Shown here: piece by piece, positions 38,517-47,835 of the stretch
How positions within the stretch are numbered: the first letter of the stretch is position 1
Layout of the letters: each line of letters begins with the position of its first letter
Source: Caballeronia insecticola
GTDB taxonomy: Bacteria; Pseudomonadota; Gammaproteobacteria; Burkholderiales; Burkholderiaceae
Assembly: GCF_000402035.1 (NCBI RefSeq)
Contig: NC_021294.1
Location: forward strand, 682,001 to 746,000
DNA: 64,000 nt
Direction of reading: 5' to 3'
Notes under the pieces: model-generated
Databases searched by the model: none
Told to the model about the DNA's origin: nothing
Seen by the model: only the letters and a program-made list of their open reading frames with translations
Program-made: the position numbers and the translations under genes

Positions 38517-39398
38517 TCAGTTCGGCGCGCTCGCGAGCACGAGTTGCGTGAGCGGATGATGCCGACCGCGTCGCGACACGATCGCGTGCACTTCCTCTTT
38601 GACGTCCGGCGAACGGCCGAGCCAGCGTAGTCCGCGCAGGAGCGGCGCATCGCCCGCGCCGAATTCCGCGAGCGGAAACACGCCCAGCCCGCGCGCGCCG
38701 AACACGGCCATGAGCGCGCTGTCTTCGAATTCGCCGACGATACGCGGCGCGATGCCCTGCGTTTCCAGCCAGCGATCGAGCCGCGCGCGCAGCGACGAAT
38801 GCCCGGTCGGCAGCAGCATCGGCAGCGAGGCGAGACTGGCCGGAAACTGGTCGATGGCGCTCTTGCGCACGATCGACGCCGGCCCGTACCAGTCCACCGG
38901 CGACGCAATCAGCCGCTCGCTCGTGAGACGCAGATTGTGATTGTGCGGCGCCGCATGGCTCGCCAGCACCAGATCGAGTCGATGCAGCGCGAGTTCGCCG
39001 AGCAATTCGTCGGTCTCGCCTTCGTGGCACAGCAGCCGTAGCGAAGGGTTGTCGAGCACGGGCGCGAGCAGCGCATGCGCCGCGAGCTTCGAGATGCCGT
39101 CCGACAAGCCGACCGCGAGACGCGCCAGCGTGCCGCTCGCCGCCTCGCGTACTTCGTCGTGAATCAGTTGGCCGATCTGAAAGATTTCCTCGGCGCGCGC
39201 GTAGGCGGCCTGGCCTGCTTCGGTCATCGTCACGCCGCGTCCGGCGGGCTTGAGCAACTGATGCCCGAGCGATTTTTCGAGTTCGCGCACCTGCGCGCTG
39301 ATGGTCTGCACGGCCATGTCGAGACGTTCCGCCGCGCGGGCGAATCCGCCTTCCTTCACGACGACCCAGAAGTAATGCAGATGACGATAGTTCAACAT
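38517..39398 (-). CDS. LysR family regulator, NhaR-like
   Basis: A 293-residue LysR-type regulator whose N-terminus [20 protein letters not shown], then [20 protein letters not shown], is characteristic of the NhaR branch rather than general LysR proteins. The C-terminal effector domain spans about 90-290. NhaR responds to sodium and pH in E. coli. Here it is divergent from a TerC-family membrane protein 130 bases away, and a CPA1 antiporter lies 3 kb off, consistent with ion-stress control. The upstream open frame is an antisense shadow. Confidence 0.87.
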   Translation of the reverse strand: MLNYRHLHYFWVVVKEGGFARAAERLDMAVQTISAQVRELEKSLGHQLLKPAGRGVTMTEAGQAAYARAEEIFQIGQLIHDEVREAASGTLARLAVGLSDGISKLAAHALLAPVLDNPSLRLLCHEGETDELLGELALHRLDLVLASHAAPHNHNLRLTSERLIASPVDWYGPASIVRKSAIDQFPASLASLPMLLPTGHSSLRARLDRWLETQGIAPRIVGEFEDSALMAVFGARGLGVFPLAEFGAGDAPLLRGLRWLGRSPDVKEEVHAIVSRRGRHHPLTQLVLASAPN

Positions 39399-39528
39399 GC
39401 GCGCATCCCATGATTTTGGACGCTTCGAAAAAACCGAAGTTTGTCTTCGATTATCGCTGATTTTTCCGGCAGCGCGATGCATCGATGATGGCGGGCATCC
39501 TCCAGTCGAATCGAACTTACTCATACTC

Positions 39529-40359
39529 ATGGAATATCTTCTCTCGCTTGCCGCAGATCCTGCCGTGTGGGCGGCGCTCGTCACGCTGATCGTGATGGAA
39601 GTGGTGCTCGGCATCGACAATCTCGTCTTCATTTCGATTCTCAGCAACAAGCTGCCCGTGGCGCAACGCGCGCGCACGCAGCGTATCGGCATCATGCTCG
39701 CGCTCGTGATGCGGCTCGCGTTGCTCGGCACCGTCGCGTGGATCGCGCGTCTGACCGAGCCGGTTTTCTCCGCGTTCGATCATGCGTTCTCATGGCGCGA
39801 TCTCATTCTGCTCGCGGGCGGCCTGTTCCTCGTATGGAAGGCGACGAAGGAAATGCATCATCACGTGAACCGCGACGCGCATGACGCGCCCGGCGTCGCG
39901 TCGAGCGTCGGGGCGATGACGGCGTGGGCCGCGATCGGTCAGATCCTGCTGCTCGATATCGTGTTCTCCGTCGACAGCATCATCACGGCGGTCGGCATGA
40001 CGGAGCATCTGCCGATCATGTATATCGCGGTGATCTTCGCCGTCGCCACGATGCTGTTCGCCGCGCAACCGTTGTCGCGCTTCATCGAGCGCAATCCGAC
40101 CATCGTCACGCTCGCGCTCTCGTTCCTCCTCGTGATCGCGATGACGCTGATCGCCGAAGGTTTCGGCACGCACGTGCCGAAGGGCTACATCTATGCGGCC
40201 ATGGGTTTTGCCGGATTCGTCGAAGGTTTGAACTTGTTCGCCCGACGCGTAAAGGAGCGGCGCGAAGCGAACGCGCGGACGCAAAGCACGCCGGGCTTAT
40301 CCACAGAAACTGTGACCAACGCTGTGGACAAACCCGGGAACCGCGCGCTATCGACTTGA
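39529..40359 (+). CDS. TerC family integral membrane protein
   Basis: A 276-residue protein with seven to eight helices. It carries the TerC signature [20 protein letters not shown] and the second acidic copy [20 protein letters not shown], which form the predicted metal site. TerC/Alx proteins export manganese or act in cotranslational metal supply; tellurite resistance is a historical name. No yybP-ykoY riboswitch is recognisable in the leader. The tail after residue 245 is basic and encodes a DnaA-box-like sequence. Confidence 0.88.
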   Translation: MEYLLSLAADPAVWAALVTLIVMEVVLGIDNLVFISILSNKLPVAQRARTQRIGIMLALVMRLALLGTVAWIARLTEPVFSAFDHAFSWRDLILLAGGLFLVWKATKEMHHHVNRDAHDAPGVASSVGAMTAWAAIGQILLLDIVFSVDSIITAVGMTEHLPIMYIAVIFAVATMLFAAQPLSRFIERNPTIVTLALSFLLVIAMTLIAEGFGTHVPKGYIYAAMGFAGFVEGLNLFARRVKERREANARTQSTPGLSTETVTNAVDKPGNRALST

Positions 40360-40481
40360 TGTGACTGAAGAATTTCCGCGCGCACCCGCAAGCGACGCCC
40401 GTTGCGATAAAGGACGAACATTCGCGCGGCGATTGCCCTTGCCAATCGTGTTCCAAGTGGCTACGGTATGCCTTGTAGCGA

Positions 40482-40508
40482 TGACGTCATTCCTTTCGGT
40501 TACCGAAA
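40482..40508. promoter_or_regulatory. Palindromes upstream of the subtilase-like gene
   Basis: ATGACGTCAT (perfect, about 40481-40490) and TTTCGGT-T-ACCGAAA (7-base arms, 40494-40508) lie adjacent, about 145 bases before the next gene. They may be operator or promoter elements. The rest of the 292-base gap shows no gene. Confidence 0.35.
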
Positions 40509-40651
40509 TATTCCGATGAGACGCATCGCGTCCGCCGTGCGCAATCGTCGTCAGAAACGGGCGCCGGATGCCGGCGGCGATATGAAGAATCGCATCGGGC
40601 CGCGATGCGTGCGACCGCGTTTGCGCGGAGCGCCGCACGGAGGAGGGAACA

Positions 40652-42202
40652 ATGAGCCCGCATTGGGAGATCGGCGCGGCGCGCGATTGCATCGGCCCCG
40701 CCGCGCGACAGGCGCTTGCGTCCGGGACGCGGCTCGACCCTTACCTCGTCTGGGCGAACGTCACGCATTATCGTGACTCGGGCGGCGTGCCGCGAGGGCG
40801 CTTTCCCATCGCCATCGAAATGAAGCAGGGCGGCGATACCGCGCAGCAGTTCGCGCAGGATATCGAGCGCAACGGCTGGCAGGAATGGATCTGGATGTCG
40901 GCGCTCTATCGCGATCCGCCGTCCGCGCTGGCCGGCACGCGCTTCTGCACCGCCCATGTGACGCGCGATTTTTTCGCGCATCTGGGCACGGACCTCGCCG
41001 GACGGTTCGAGCGCTTTACCGAGGCGCTGGCGGTGTCGTCGCACGGCGACGCACGGCTGCATCGCGTGCGCCCGGATCATGCGTCGCTCAGGCCCGCGCC
41101 GATGCACGACGGCCCCGGGCGCGCGATTGTCGGTGTCTGCGAAGAGGGCCTTTCATTTCTGCATCGGCGCTATGCGGAAGACGCATTCGGCACCAGCACG
41201 CGCTTTCAGTGCTTCTGGAACCAGAACGACGCGGCGAATTCCGCGAGCGGACTCGGCTACGGAAGCGAATTGCTGAAAAGTCAGATGGACGCGATCCTTG
41301 CCGATGCCTTTCCGGCCGACGACGTTCCCCGCGCCGCCGGCGATGCGCGCATCTATCGCCTCGACCGGCAAGCGACCGATGGCGCGACGGCCGCCGAACT
41401 CGCGGGGCGCTATCCGTCGCGTGCGCTCGGAAACGCCGACGACCATGAACCGCCGCTGCCCATGATCGGCGTGCAACTGAGGCGCCGCAACCGCCTCGCG
41501 CGCGACGCCTTCGGGCCGAGCCCCGACGCCGACTTGCTCGATGCCGTGCGTTATATCGCGCAGCGTGCGCGGGATATCGGCGGCGCGGACTGTCATGCGC
41601 TCGTCAGCCTGAACGCGGGCAATGCCGCCTGGCAGCAGGACGGCAGTTCGCTCATCGAAGGCGCGCTCGACGAACTCATGGACACCGGCGCGTGCTCCGT
41701 CGTGCTGCCATCCGGTAATGGCGATCTGTCGCAGTGCAGGAGCGCGCTCAAGATCGCGGATCGCGCGGAGTTGCGCTGGCGAGTGCGCGCGGATTGCGCG
41801 TCGCCGGTGTTCGCGGAAATCTGGCTATCGGGCGATGGCGGCTATGGCGGCAATGGCGCCGATCCCGACGTCGACGTGCAGATCGTGCCGCCCGACGGTA
41901 TCGAAAGCGCATGGCTCGCGCGCGGCGAAATCGGCAATCTCGTGCGCGGCGGCGACGCGCTGTGCACCGTCGTGCATCTCGGACGCGGCGCACGCGGCGA
42001 CGGCCATATGATTCTCGTCGCGCTTGCGCCGACCACCGTGCGGGGCCGCGTGCGCCGCGCGTCCGCGGGTCAATGGCTCATTCGCTTGCGAAACAACGCG
42101 CAGGCCGATGTGACCGCGCGCGCGTGGCTGCCGTGCGGCGAATCAGCCGACGACACGCCGCTCGCCGCGCCCACACACTCCGGCGCTCAACCGCGCGAAT
42201 GA
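40652..42202 (+). CDS. Subtilase-like (S8 fold) protein lacking catalytic residues
   Basis: A 516-residue cytoplasmic protein. Several segments match the S8 fold: AIVGVCEEGLSFLHRRY where subtilases have a V-I-D-D-G strand, TRFQCFWNQN, the segment ATDGATAAELAG where the catalytic THGT should be, and LVSLNAGNAAWQQDGSSLIE, typical of large S8 relatives. The Asp is replaced by Glu164, the His by Asp243, and no GTS-x-A serine motif is found. The oxyanion Asn356 (PSGN) remains. The C-terminal 150 residues look like a beta-sandwich. It is probably a non-proteolytic homologue; role unknown. It overlaps the end of the convergent antiporter gene by 16 bases. Confidence 0.65.
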   Translation: MSPHWEIGAARDCIGPAARQALASGTRLDPYLVWANVTHYRDSGGVPRGRFPIAIEMKQGGDTAQQFAQDIERNGWQEWIWMSALYRDPPSALAGTRFCTAHVTRDFFAHLGTDLAGRFERFTEALAVSSHGDARLHRVRPDHASLRPAPMHDGPGRAIVGVCEEGLSFLHRRYAEDAFGTSTRFQCFWNQNDAANSASGLGYGSELLKSQMDAILADAFPADDVPRAAGDARIYRLDRQATDGATAAELAGRYPSRALGNADDHEPPLPMIGVQLRRRNRLARDAFGPSPDADLLDAVRYIAQRARDIGGADCHALVSLNAGNAAWQQDGSSLIEGALDELMDTGACSVVLPSGNGDLSQCRSALKIADRAELRWRVRADCASPVFAEIWLSGDGGYGGNGADPDVDVQIVPPDGIESAWLARGEIGNLVRGGDALCTVVHLGRGARGDGHMILVALAPTTVRGRVRRASAGQWLIRLRNNAQADVTARAWLPCGESADDTPLAAPTHSGAQPRE

Positions 42203-43794
42203 AGCGCGATGATTTCCTGCAGATCGAGGTCGTGTTCCATCGAATGCAGAAGCTCGTCGTGAATCTGCCCGGCGCGATGCAGCCGCAGCAATTCCGCCCG
42301 CCCGGCTGCGATCGCGGCAAGCACGACGTCGTAATGTGCATGCCGCGCGTCCGCCGGAAAATCCTCCACATCCTGGAAGCGCTTCGTGAGCGTCGCACGA
42401 TACGTGTACTGTTCGAGCAGGCGCGGATGGATCACGTTGCCGTCGGCATCGTGTACGAGCGGCTGGATCGCGCTCAGTTGCGCGTCTTCGAGCCGACCCC
42501 ACGCCTGCGGCTCGCTCAGATGCCGCGCCGAGCGTTCGTGCCCGCTCGCAAGCGATAGCCACGCGATTAGCGGCCCGATCGTCGCGCCTTGCAGCAACAC
42601 GGTGACGAGAATCACGGCGAAACCCGCGAACAGGATCAGATCGCGTCCCGGCATGGTCTCGGGCAGCGACAACGCGACCGCGAGCGTCACCACGCCGCGC
42701 ATGCCGGCCCAGCTGACGACCGTTGCCGCGCGCCAGTCCGGTGCGATGGAGCGTGCTTCGCCATCGGCCTGCTTGCGGCCCGTGGCGACCCACGCGATCC
42801 ATTTGACCGCTTCGGTGCCGAACACCCACACGAAGCGCGACAGGATCACGACGGCGATCACCGCGAGCGTGGCGGGCCCGAGCAGCGAGAAGGCGTCGCC
42901 GACGCCGCCCAGCCGAATCGCGATGCCGCGCAGCGAGAGCCCGATCAGCACGAACACGAGCGCCTCCAGCACGAACACGACCACTTGCCAGAACGCCGTG
43001 CCGCGCATGCGCTGCGCCGCCGTGAACACTTCGTGCTGATGCCAGCCGACGACCATGCCGCACGTGACCGTCGCGATGACGCTCGACACGCCGAGCGTTT
43101 CGCCCGCGACATAGCTGACCCACGACGTGAGCATCGACGTGGTGATGACGAGATAGTCGTCCTCGAGCGCACGCATGATCTTGACGGCGATGAAACCCGC
43201 CACGATCCCGACGACGATCCCGCCTATTGCCAGCCCCGCGAAACTGGCGACGGCGCGCGGCGCGCTGAATACGCCGCTCATCGCCGCGACGAGCGCGAAG
43301 CGGAACAGCACGAGGCCGGCGGCGTCGTTGAGCAGGCTTTCGCCTTCGAGCAGCACCATCAGACGCCGCGGCAGCGCGACGCGTTCGAGCACGGCCTTCG
43401 CGGCGACGGCATCCGGCGGCGACACGACGGCGCCGAGCGCGAAACATGCGGCCCACGGCAATTCGGGCACGACGAGATGCACGGCCACGCCGACCACGAA
43501 CGTCGTGAAGGCGACCGCGCCGATCGCCAGCAGCAAGATGCCGCTCAGATTGCGCTTGAAGTCGTCCCACACGAAGAAGTACGCGCCGTACATCAGCAGC
43601 GGCGGCAGGAACACCACCAGCACCAGTTCCGGATCGAGTTCGACGGGCGGCAGGCCCGGCACGAAAGCCATCGCGACGCCGCCGACGAGCAGCGCGGCCG
43701 CGGGCGGCAGCCGCAGGCGCCGGGCGAGCACTTCGAGCGCGATGATCGCAATGAGCGAGACGAGCACCAGATTGAATGCCGTGGCGGCGTGCAT
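42187..43794 (-). CDS. Na+/H+ antiporter, CPA1 family
   Basis: A 535-residue antiporter with about 12 helices. It has FLPPLLMYGAYFFVWDDFKR early, and the ion-binding motif ALGAVVSPPDAVAAKAVLER with the Asp of the CPA1 ND/DA region. LEGESLLNDAAGLVLFRFAL follows, and a cytoplasmic tail of about 120 residues. It exchanges Na+ or K+ for protons to control pH and salt. The start at 43794 follows CGAGGAC. The NhaR-like regulator is nearby. The upstream open frame is rejected as non-coding. Confidence 0.9.
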   Translation of the reverse strand: MHAATAFNLVLVSLIAIIALEVLARRLRLPPAAALLVGGVAMAFVPGLPPVELDPELVLVVFLPPLLMYGAYFFVWDDFKRNLSGILLLAIGAVAFTTFVVGVAVHLVVPELPWAACFALGAVVSPPDAVAAKAVLERVALPRRLMVLLEGESLLNDAAGLVLFRFALVAAMSGVFSAPRAVASFAGLAIGGIVVGIVAGFIAVKIMRALEDDYLVITTSMLTSWVSYVAGETLGVSSVIATVTCGMVVGWHQHEVFTAAQRMRGTAFWQVVVFVLEALVFVLIGLSLRGIAIRLGGVGDAFSLLGPATLAVIAVVILSRFVWVFGTEAVKWIAWVATGRKQADGEARSIAPDWRAATVVSWAGMRGVVTLAVALSLPETMPGRDLILFAGFAVILVTVLLQGATIGPLIAWLSLASGHERSARHLSEPQAWGRLEDAQLSAIQPLVHDADGNVIHPRLLEQYTYRATLTKRFQDVEDFPADARHAHYDVVLAAIAAGRAELLRLHRAGQIHDELLHSMEHDLDLQEIIALHSRG

Positions 43795-43932
43795 GAATTG
43801 TCCTCGGGTGTTGTTTGAATGACGTGTGCGGCAATGCGCGGCGGCCCACGCAGGTCCGGCGTCCCGCGCTGCTACCATCGATGCGGGACCGGGCCGCGAG
43901 CCGGGGGTCATCGTATCCGATCGGGAGACAAA

Positions 43933-44160
43933 ATGAGACGAAACACGTCCGGCGTGGCGATCGCGGCGGTGCTGGTGGGCGTCGCCGTGGCGGCCGTGCT
44001 GTATATCGCGAGTTTCGGCAAATCGCATCACGCGGAGGCGCCCGTGCCCGCTTCATCCGCGTTGGCCGCAGCGCCGCACACCGCAGCGAGCGAGGCTGTC
44101 TTCGGCGTCGCGCCGGCTGAAGCGCAGGCGGCGCCGGGCGAACGAACCGTCGCCCGTTAA
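43933..44160 (+). CDS. Small membrane-anchored hypothetical protein
   Basis: A 75-residue protein starting MRRNTSGVAIAAVLVGVAVA, with one N-terminal hydrophobic helix followed by an Ala/Pro-rich periplasmic tail. GGGAGACAAA precedes the start. No family is recognised. It lies between the antiporter and the GH15 gene. Confidence 0.6.
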   Translation: MRRNTSGVAIAAVLVGVAVAAVLYIASFGKSHHAEAPVPASSALAAAPHTAASEAVFGVAPAEAQAAPGERTVAR

Positions 44161-44268
44161 TTCACGCTGTCCAGCGTTTGTCCCGGCGCATGTTTCTGTC
44201 GCCGGCGACAGGAATATGACTTGCTGCCCGATGCATTGCGCCTTTCGAGGCTGTCGGAGCACATCTCA

Positions 44269-46116
44269 ATGGGACACCATCCCCGCAGGGTTTCACCGGC
44301 CGCGCTGCCAATCGACGGGCGCGGCATGATCGGCAACATGAAGACGACGGCGCTCGTGTCGCTGTGTGGCGCGATCGACTTCATGTGCTATCCGCGCATC
44401 GATTCGCCCACGCTTTTTGCCGCGCTGCTCGACGGCGAACGCGGCGGTGCTTTTTCGATCACGCCGCGCGAGCCGAACGCCAACGTCAAGCAGATGTATC
44501 TGCCGGAAACGAACGTGCTGCTCACGCGCTTCATGACGCGCGACGGCGTGTGCGAGCTGCTGGACCTGATGCCGGTCGCACCGGTCGCCACGGCCAGCAC
44601 CGTCACCGATGCCGTGCCGAACTGCGTGCTGCGCATCGTGCGGCTCGTGTATGGCCGTATGACGCTCGACGTGCGCTGCGATCCGCGCTTCGACTTCGCG
44701 CGCGCAACGCATACGGCGCGCGCGGTGGAAGAGGGCGTCGAGTTCGTTTGCGCCGATGGCTCGCCGCCCGTGCGGCTGCTCGCGAACGTGCCGCTTTCGA
44801 TCGAAGAACACGGCGCGCGCGCCACGCTCGAATTCGAGGAAGGCGATTGCGCGTGCTTCGCATTCGGCGCGGCCGAAGGGCTCGCGGAACACGCCGCGAA
44901 TCACGATGCCGTGCTCGCCGGAACGATCGATTTCTGGAAGGAGTGGTCGTCGCGCTCGACGTATCGCGGACGTTATCGCGAAGTCGTGTTGCGCTCGGCG
45001 CTCACGCTGAAACTACTGAGCTCGGAGGAATTCGGCGCGATCGTCGCCGCGCCGACGTTCGGCTTGCCCGAGGCGCAAGATGGTGCGCGTCGCTGGGACT
45101 ATCGCTTCACGTGGATACGCGACGCCGCATTTTCCGTGTACGCGCTCTTGCGCCTCGGCTACACGGGCGAGGCCGAACGCTTCATGAAATGGATCGCCGA
45201 GCGCAGCCGCGATTGCAGCACGCATGGGCAACTGCGCGTGATGTACGCGGTCGACGGCGAGGACGCGCTCGCCGAAACGGTGCTCGAAAGCCTTGTCGGC
45301 GAGACGCCTGGGCGCGTTGTCATCGGCAATGAGGCGCGCGATCAGATCCAGCTCGATGTCTACGGCGCGTTGCTCGATTCCGTCTATCTCTACAACAAGT
45401 ACGGCGCCGCGATCTCTTACGATGGCTGGCGCCACGTGACGCGCACGGTCGATTATGTCGTCGAACACTGGCGCGATCCGGACAACGGCATCTGGGAATT
45501 CCGCAACGGCATTCGGCCGCTGCTGCATTCGCGTCTGATGTGCTGGGTGACGGTGGATCGCGCGCTGCGTCTCGCGGAAAAGCGCTCGCTGCCCGCGCCG
45601 CTCGCGAGCTGGTTCAAGACGCGCGACGAGATTCATCGCGACATTCACGAACAGTTCTGGAACGACGATCTGCAGAGCTTCGTGCAGACGCCGGGCTCGA
45701 CGACGCTCGACGCCTCCACGCTGATGATGCCGCTCGTGCGCTTCATCGGACCGAAGGATCCGCGCTGGATCGGCACGCTCGATGCGATCGGGCGCGGTCT
45801 GCGCGTCGATCCGCTGATTTTCCGCTACACGCGCGGCTCGACGCTCGACGGCCTGCCGGGCACGGAAGGCGGCTTCTCCGCGTGCTCGTTCTGGTATGCG
45901 GAAGCGCTCGCGCGCGCGGGACGTGTCGACGAAGGGCGGCTCGTCTTCGAGAAGATGCTCGCGTATGCCAATCACGTCGGGCTCTTTTCCGAGGAAGTGG
46001 CGACGAGCGGCGAAGCTTTGGGCAATTTTCCGCAGGCGCTGACGCATCTTGCGCTCATCAGCGCGGCCTTTCAGCTCGACCGGAATCTGGATCGCGTGCA
46101 CGTTCCGTGGACTTGA
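44269..46116 (+). CDS. Glycoside hydrolase family 15 protein (glucoamylase/trehalase type)
   Basis: A 615-residue cytoplasmic enzyme. The N-terminal beta-sandwich begins GMIGNMKTTALVSLCGAIDF, and the (alpha/alpha)6 barrel has RRWDYRFTWIRDAAFSVYAL and the catalytic-Glu region LPGTEGGFSACSFWYAEALA. This layout is the bacterial GH15 group, members of which hydrolyse alpha-glucans, trehalose or glucosides. The ATG at 44269 has CGGAGC upstream; a TTG at 44221 is less likely. DhaL and DhaK follow in the same direction. Confidence 0.88.
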   Translation: MGHHPRRVSPAALPIDGRGMIGNMKTTALVSLCGAIDFMCYPRIDSPTLFAALLDGERGGAFSITPREPNANVKQMYLPETNVLLTRFMTRDGVCELLDLMPVAPVATASTVTDAVPNCVLRIVRLVYGRMTLDVRCDPRFDFARATHTARAVEEGVEFVCADGSPPVRLLANVPLSIEEHGARATLEFEEGDCACFAFGAAEGLAEHAANHDAVLAGTIDFWKEWSSRSTYRGRYREVVLRSALTLKLLSSEEFGAIVAAPTFGLPEAQDGARRWDYRFTWIRDAAFSVYALLRLGYTGEAERFMKWIAERSRDCSTHGQLRVMYAVDGEDALAETVLESLVGETPGRVVIGNEARDQIQLDVYGALLDSVYLYNKYGAAISYDGWRHVTRTVDYVVEHWRDPDNGIWEFRNGIRPLLHSRLMCWVTVDRALRLAEKRSLPAPLASWFKTRDEIHRDIHEQFWNDDLQSFVQTPGSTTLDASTLMMPLVRFIGPKDPRWIGTLDAIGRGLRVDPLIFRYTRGSTLDGLPGTEGGFSACSFWYAEALARAGRVDEGRLVFEKMLAYANHVGLFSEEVATSGEALGNFPQALTHLALISAAFQLDRNLDRVHVPWT

Positions 46117-46186
46117 ACGGCGAGCGTGCGTCATCGTGACGCTGTATCCTTTCTGCTCACTTCGCCCGTGAACGGAGGATCGGCGC

Positions 46187-46825
46187 ATGAACGGCAAGAC
46201 GGTCATGACGTGCATCGACGCGGCGCATGCGTCGCTCAAGGAACATGCAGACGAAATCGCGTCGCTCGATCAGGCGATCGGCGACGGCGATCACATCATC
46301 AACCTGTTGCGCGGCATGGATGCGCTCGTCGCGATGCGCGCGCAGATCGAAGCCGAAGCATTCGCGCCCGCGCTCAAACTCGCGGCGACGAAGGTGCTGT
46401 CGACGGTCGGCGGATCGTCCGGGCCGCTCTTTTTTTCGATGCTGACAGGCATGGCGAAAGCCGCTCCTCCCGATGCCGACGATGACGGCGTGCCCGGCTT
46501 CGCGCGTGCGTTCGCCGCGGGCGTCGATGCGGTCGGGCAGCGCGGCAAGACCGGCACCGGCAGCAAGACGATGATGGACGTGCTCATTCCCGTCGCCCAA
46601 CGATTCTCCGCATTGGCCGAGGCGGGCGCGTCCAGAGACGATGTGCTCGCGGAACTGCCGCGCGTCGCCGAGGAAGCGATGCTCGCGACGCGCGACATGC
46701 TCGCCACGAAGGGTCGCGCATCGTTTCTCGGCGAGCGCTCGCGCGGTCATATCGACCCGGGCGCGCGCTCCAGCCAGCTCATGATCGCGGCGGTTTGCGC
46801 GTGCCTCGCGCACGACGCCGCCTGA
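46187..46825 (+). CDS. dhaL: Dihydroxyacetone kinase subunit DhaL
   Basis: A 212-residue helical ADP/ATP-binding subunit. The metal-binding Asp cluster is in LDQAIGDGDHIINLLRGMD, and nucleotide contacts lie in TVGGSSGPLFFSML and TGSKTMMDVLIPV. It phosphorylates dihydroxyacetone held by DhaK. Gene order dhaL-dhaK is reversed relative to E. coli, and no PTS subunit dhaM is next to them. The start follows GGAGGATC. Confidence 0.9.
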   Translation: MNGKTVMTCIDAAHASLKEHADEIASLDQAIGDGDHIINLLRGMDALVAMRAQIEAEAFAPALKLAATKVLSTVGGSSGPLFFSMLTGMAKAAPPDADDDGVPGFARAFAAGVDAVGQRGKTGTGSKTMMDVLIPVAQRFSALAEAGASRDDVLAELPRVAEEAMLATRDMLATKGRASFLGERSRGHIDPGARSSQLMIAAVCACLAHDAA

Positions 46826-46845
46826 CTATACAAGGAGACGGGCAC

Positions 46846-47835
46846 ATGAAGAAGTTCATCAATCGCGTGGACGATTATCTGACCGAGAGCCTTGCGGGCT
46901 TCGCCGCCGCGCATGCGGATCTCGTCACGGTCAGTTTCGATCCGGTGTATATCGTGCGCAAGTCGCTCAAGCCGGGCAAGGTCGCGATCATTTCGGGCGG
47001 CGGCGCGGGACATGAGCCGCTGCATGGCGGCTTCGTCGGATTCGGCATGCTCGACGCCGCGTGTCCCGGCCAGGTGTTCACATCGCCGACGCCCGACCAG
47101 ATGCTGGCCGCCGCGCAGGCCGCCGACACCGGCGCGGGCGTGCTGTTCATCGTGAAAAACTATTCGGGCGATCTGATGAACTTCGAGATGGCATCCGAGC
47201 TTTGCGAGATGCCGAACGCGACGGTGCTCGTGAATGACGATGTCGCCGTTGAGAACTCCAGCTTCACGACGGGACGCCGCGGTGTGGCGGGCACGGTGAT
47301 CGTCGAGAAGCTGCTTGGCAGTTTGGCGGAAAGCGGCGCGGATCTGCAGGCGTGTCGCGCGTTCGGCGAACGCGTGGCGGCACGCATTGCGTCGATGGGC
47401 GTGGCGTTTTCGAGTTGCACGGTGCCGGCCGCGGGCAGGGCGACCTTCACGCTCGGCGACGACGAGATCGAGATCGGCGTGGGCATTCACGGCGAACCGG
47501 GACGCAGACGCGCGAAGTTCGAGACGGCGAACGCCATCGCCGATGAACTGCTCACCGCGATCGTCGATGACCTCAAACCCGCCGCCGATGCGCGGTTGCT
47601 CGTGCTGGTCAACGGGCTCGGCGGCACGCCGCTGTCCGAGCTTTATTTGCTGTATGCGTCGGTGCGGACGTGGCTGGATGCGCGCGGGTTGAGCGTTGCG
47701 CGGTCGCAAGTGGGCGCGCTGACGACGTCGCTGGAAATGGCGGGCGCGTCGATCACACTCTGCATACTCGACGATGAGATGACGCGGCACTGGGATAGTC
47801 CCGTGCATACGGCGGGGTTGCGTTGGGGGATGTGA
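46846..47835 (+). CDS. dhaK: Dihydroxyacetone kinase subunit DhaK
   Basis: A 329-residue substrate-binding subunit. It has the start MKKFINRVDDYLTESLAGFA, the triose-binding GGGAGHEPLHGGFVGFGML, and the covalent-binding His in EIGVGIHGEPGRRR that forms a hemiaminal with dihydroxyacetone. The start follows AAGGAG. It is separated from dhaL by 20 bases, clearly an operon. Without dhaM the pair depends on a PTS protein encoded elsewhere or uses ATP directly; the sequence does not decide. Confidence 0.92.
   Translation: MKKFINRVDDYLTESLAGFAAAHADLVTVSFDPVYIVRKSLKPGKVAIISGGGAGHEPLHGGFVGFGMLDAACPGQVFTSPTPDQMLAAAQAADTGAGVLFIVKNYSGDLMNFEMASELCEMPNATVLVNDDVAVENSSFTTGRRGVAGTVIVEKLLGSLAESGADLQACRAFGERVAARIASMGVAFSSCTVPAAGRATFTLGDDEIEIGVGIHGEPGRRRAKFETANAIADELLTAIVDDLKPAADARLLVLVNGLGGTPLSELYLLYASVRTWLDARGLSVARSQVGALTTSLEMAGASITLCILDDEMTRHWDSPVHTAGLRWGM

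Noticed and set aside
39399..39528. Possible yybP-ykoY manganese riboswitch before terC
   Set aside because: The gap is only 130 bases and the conserved riboswitch core could not be found.
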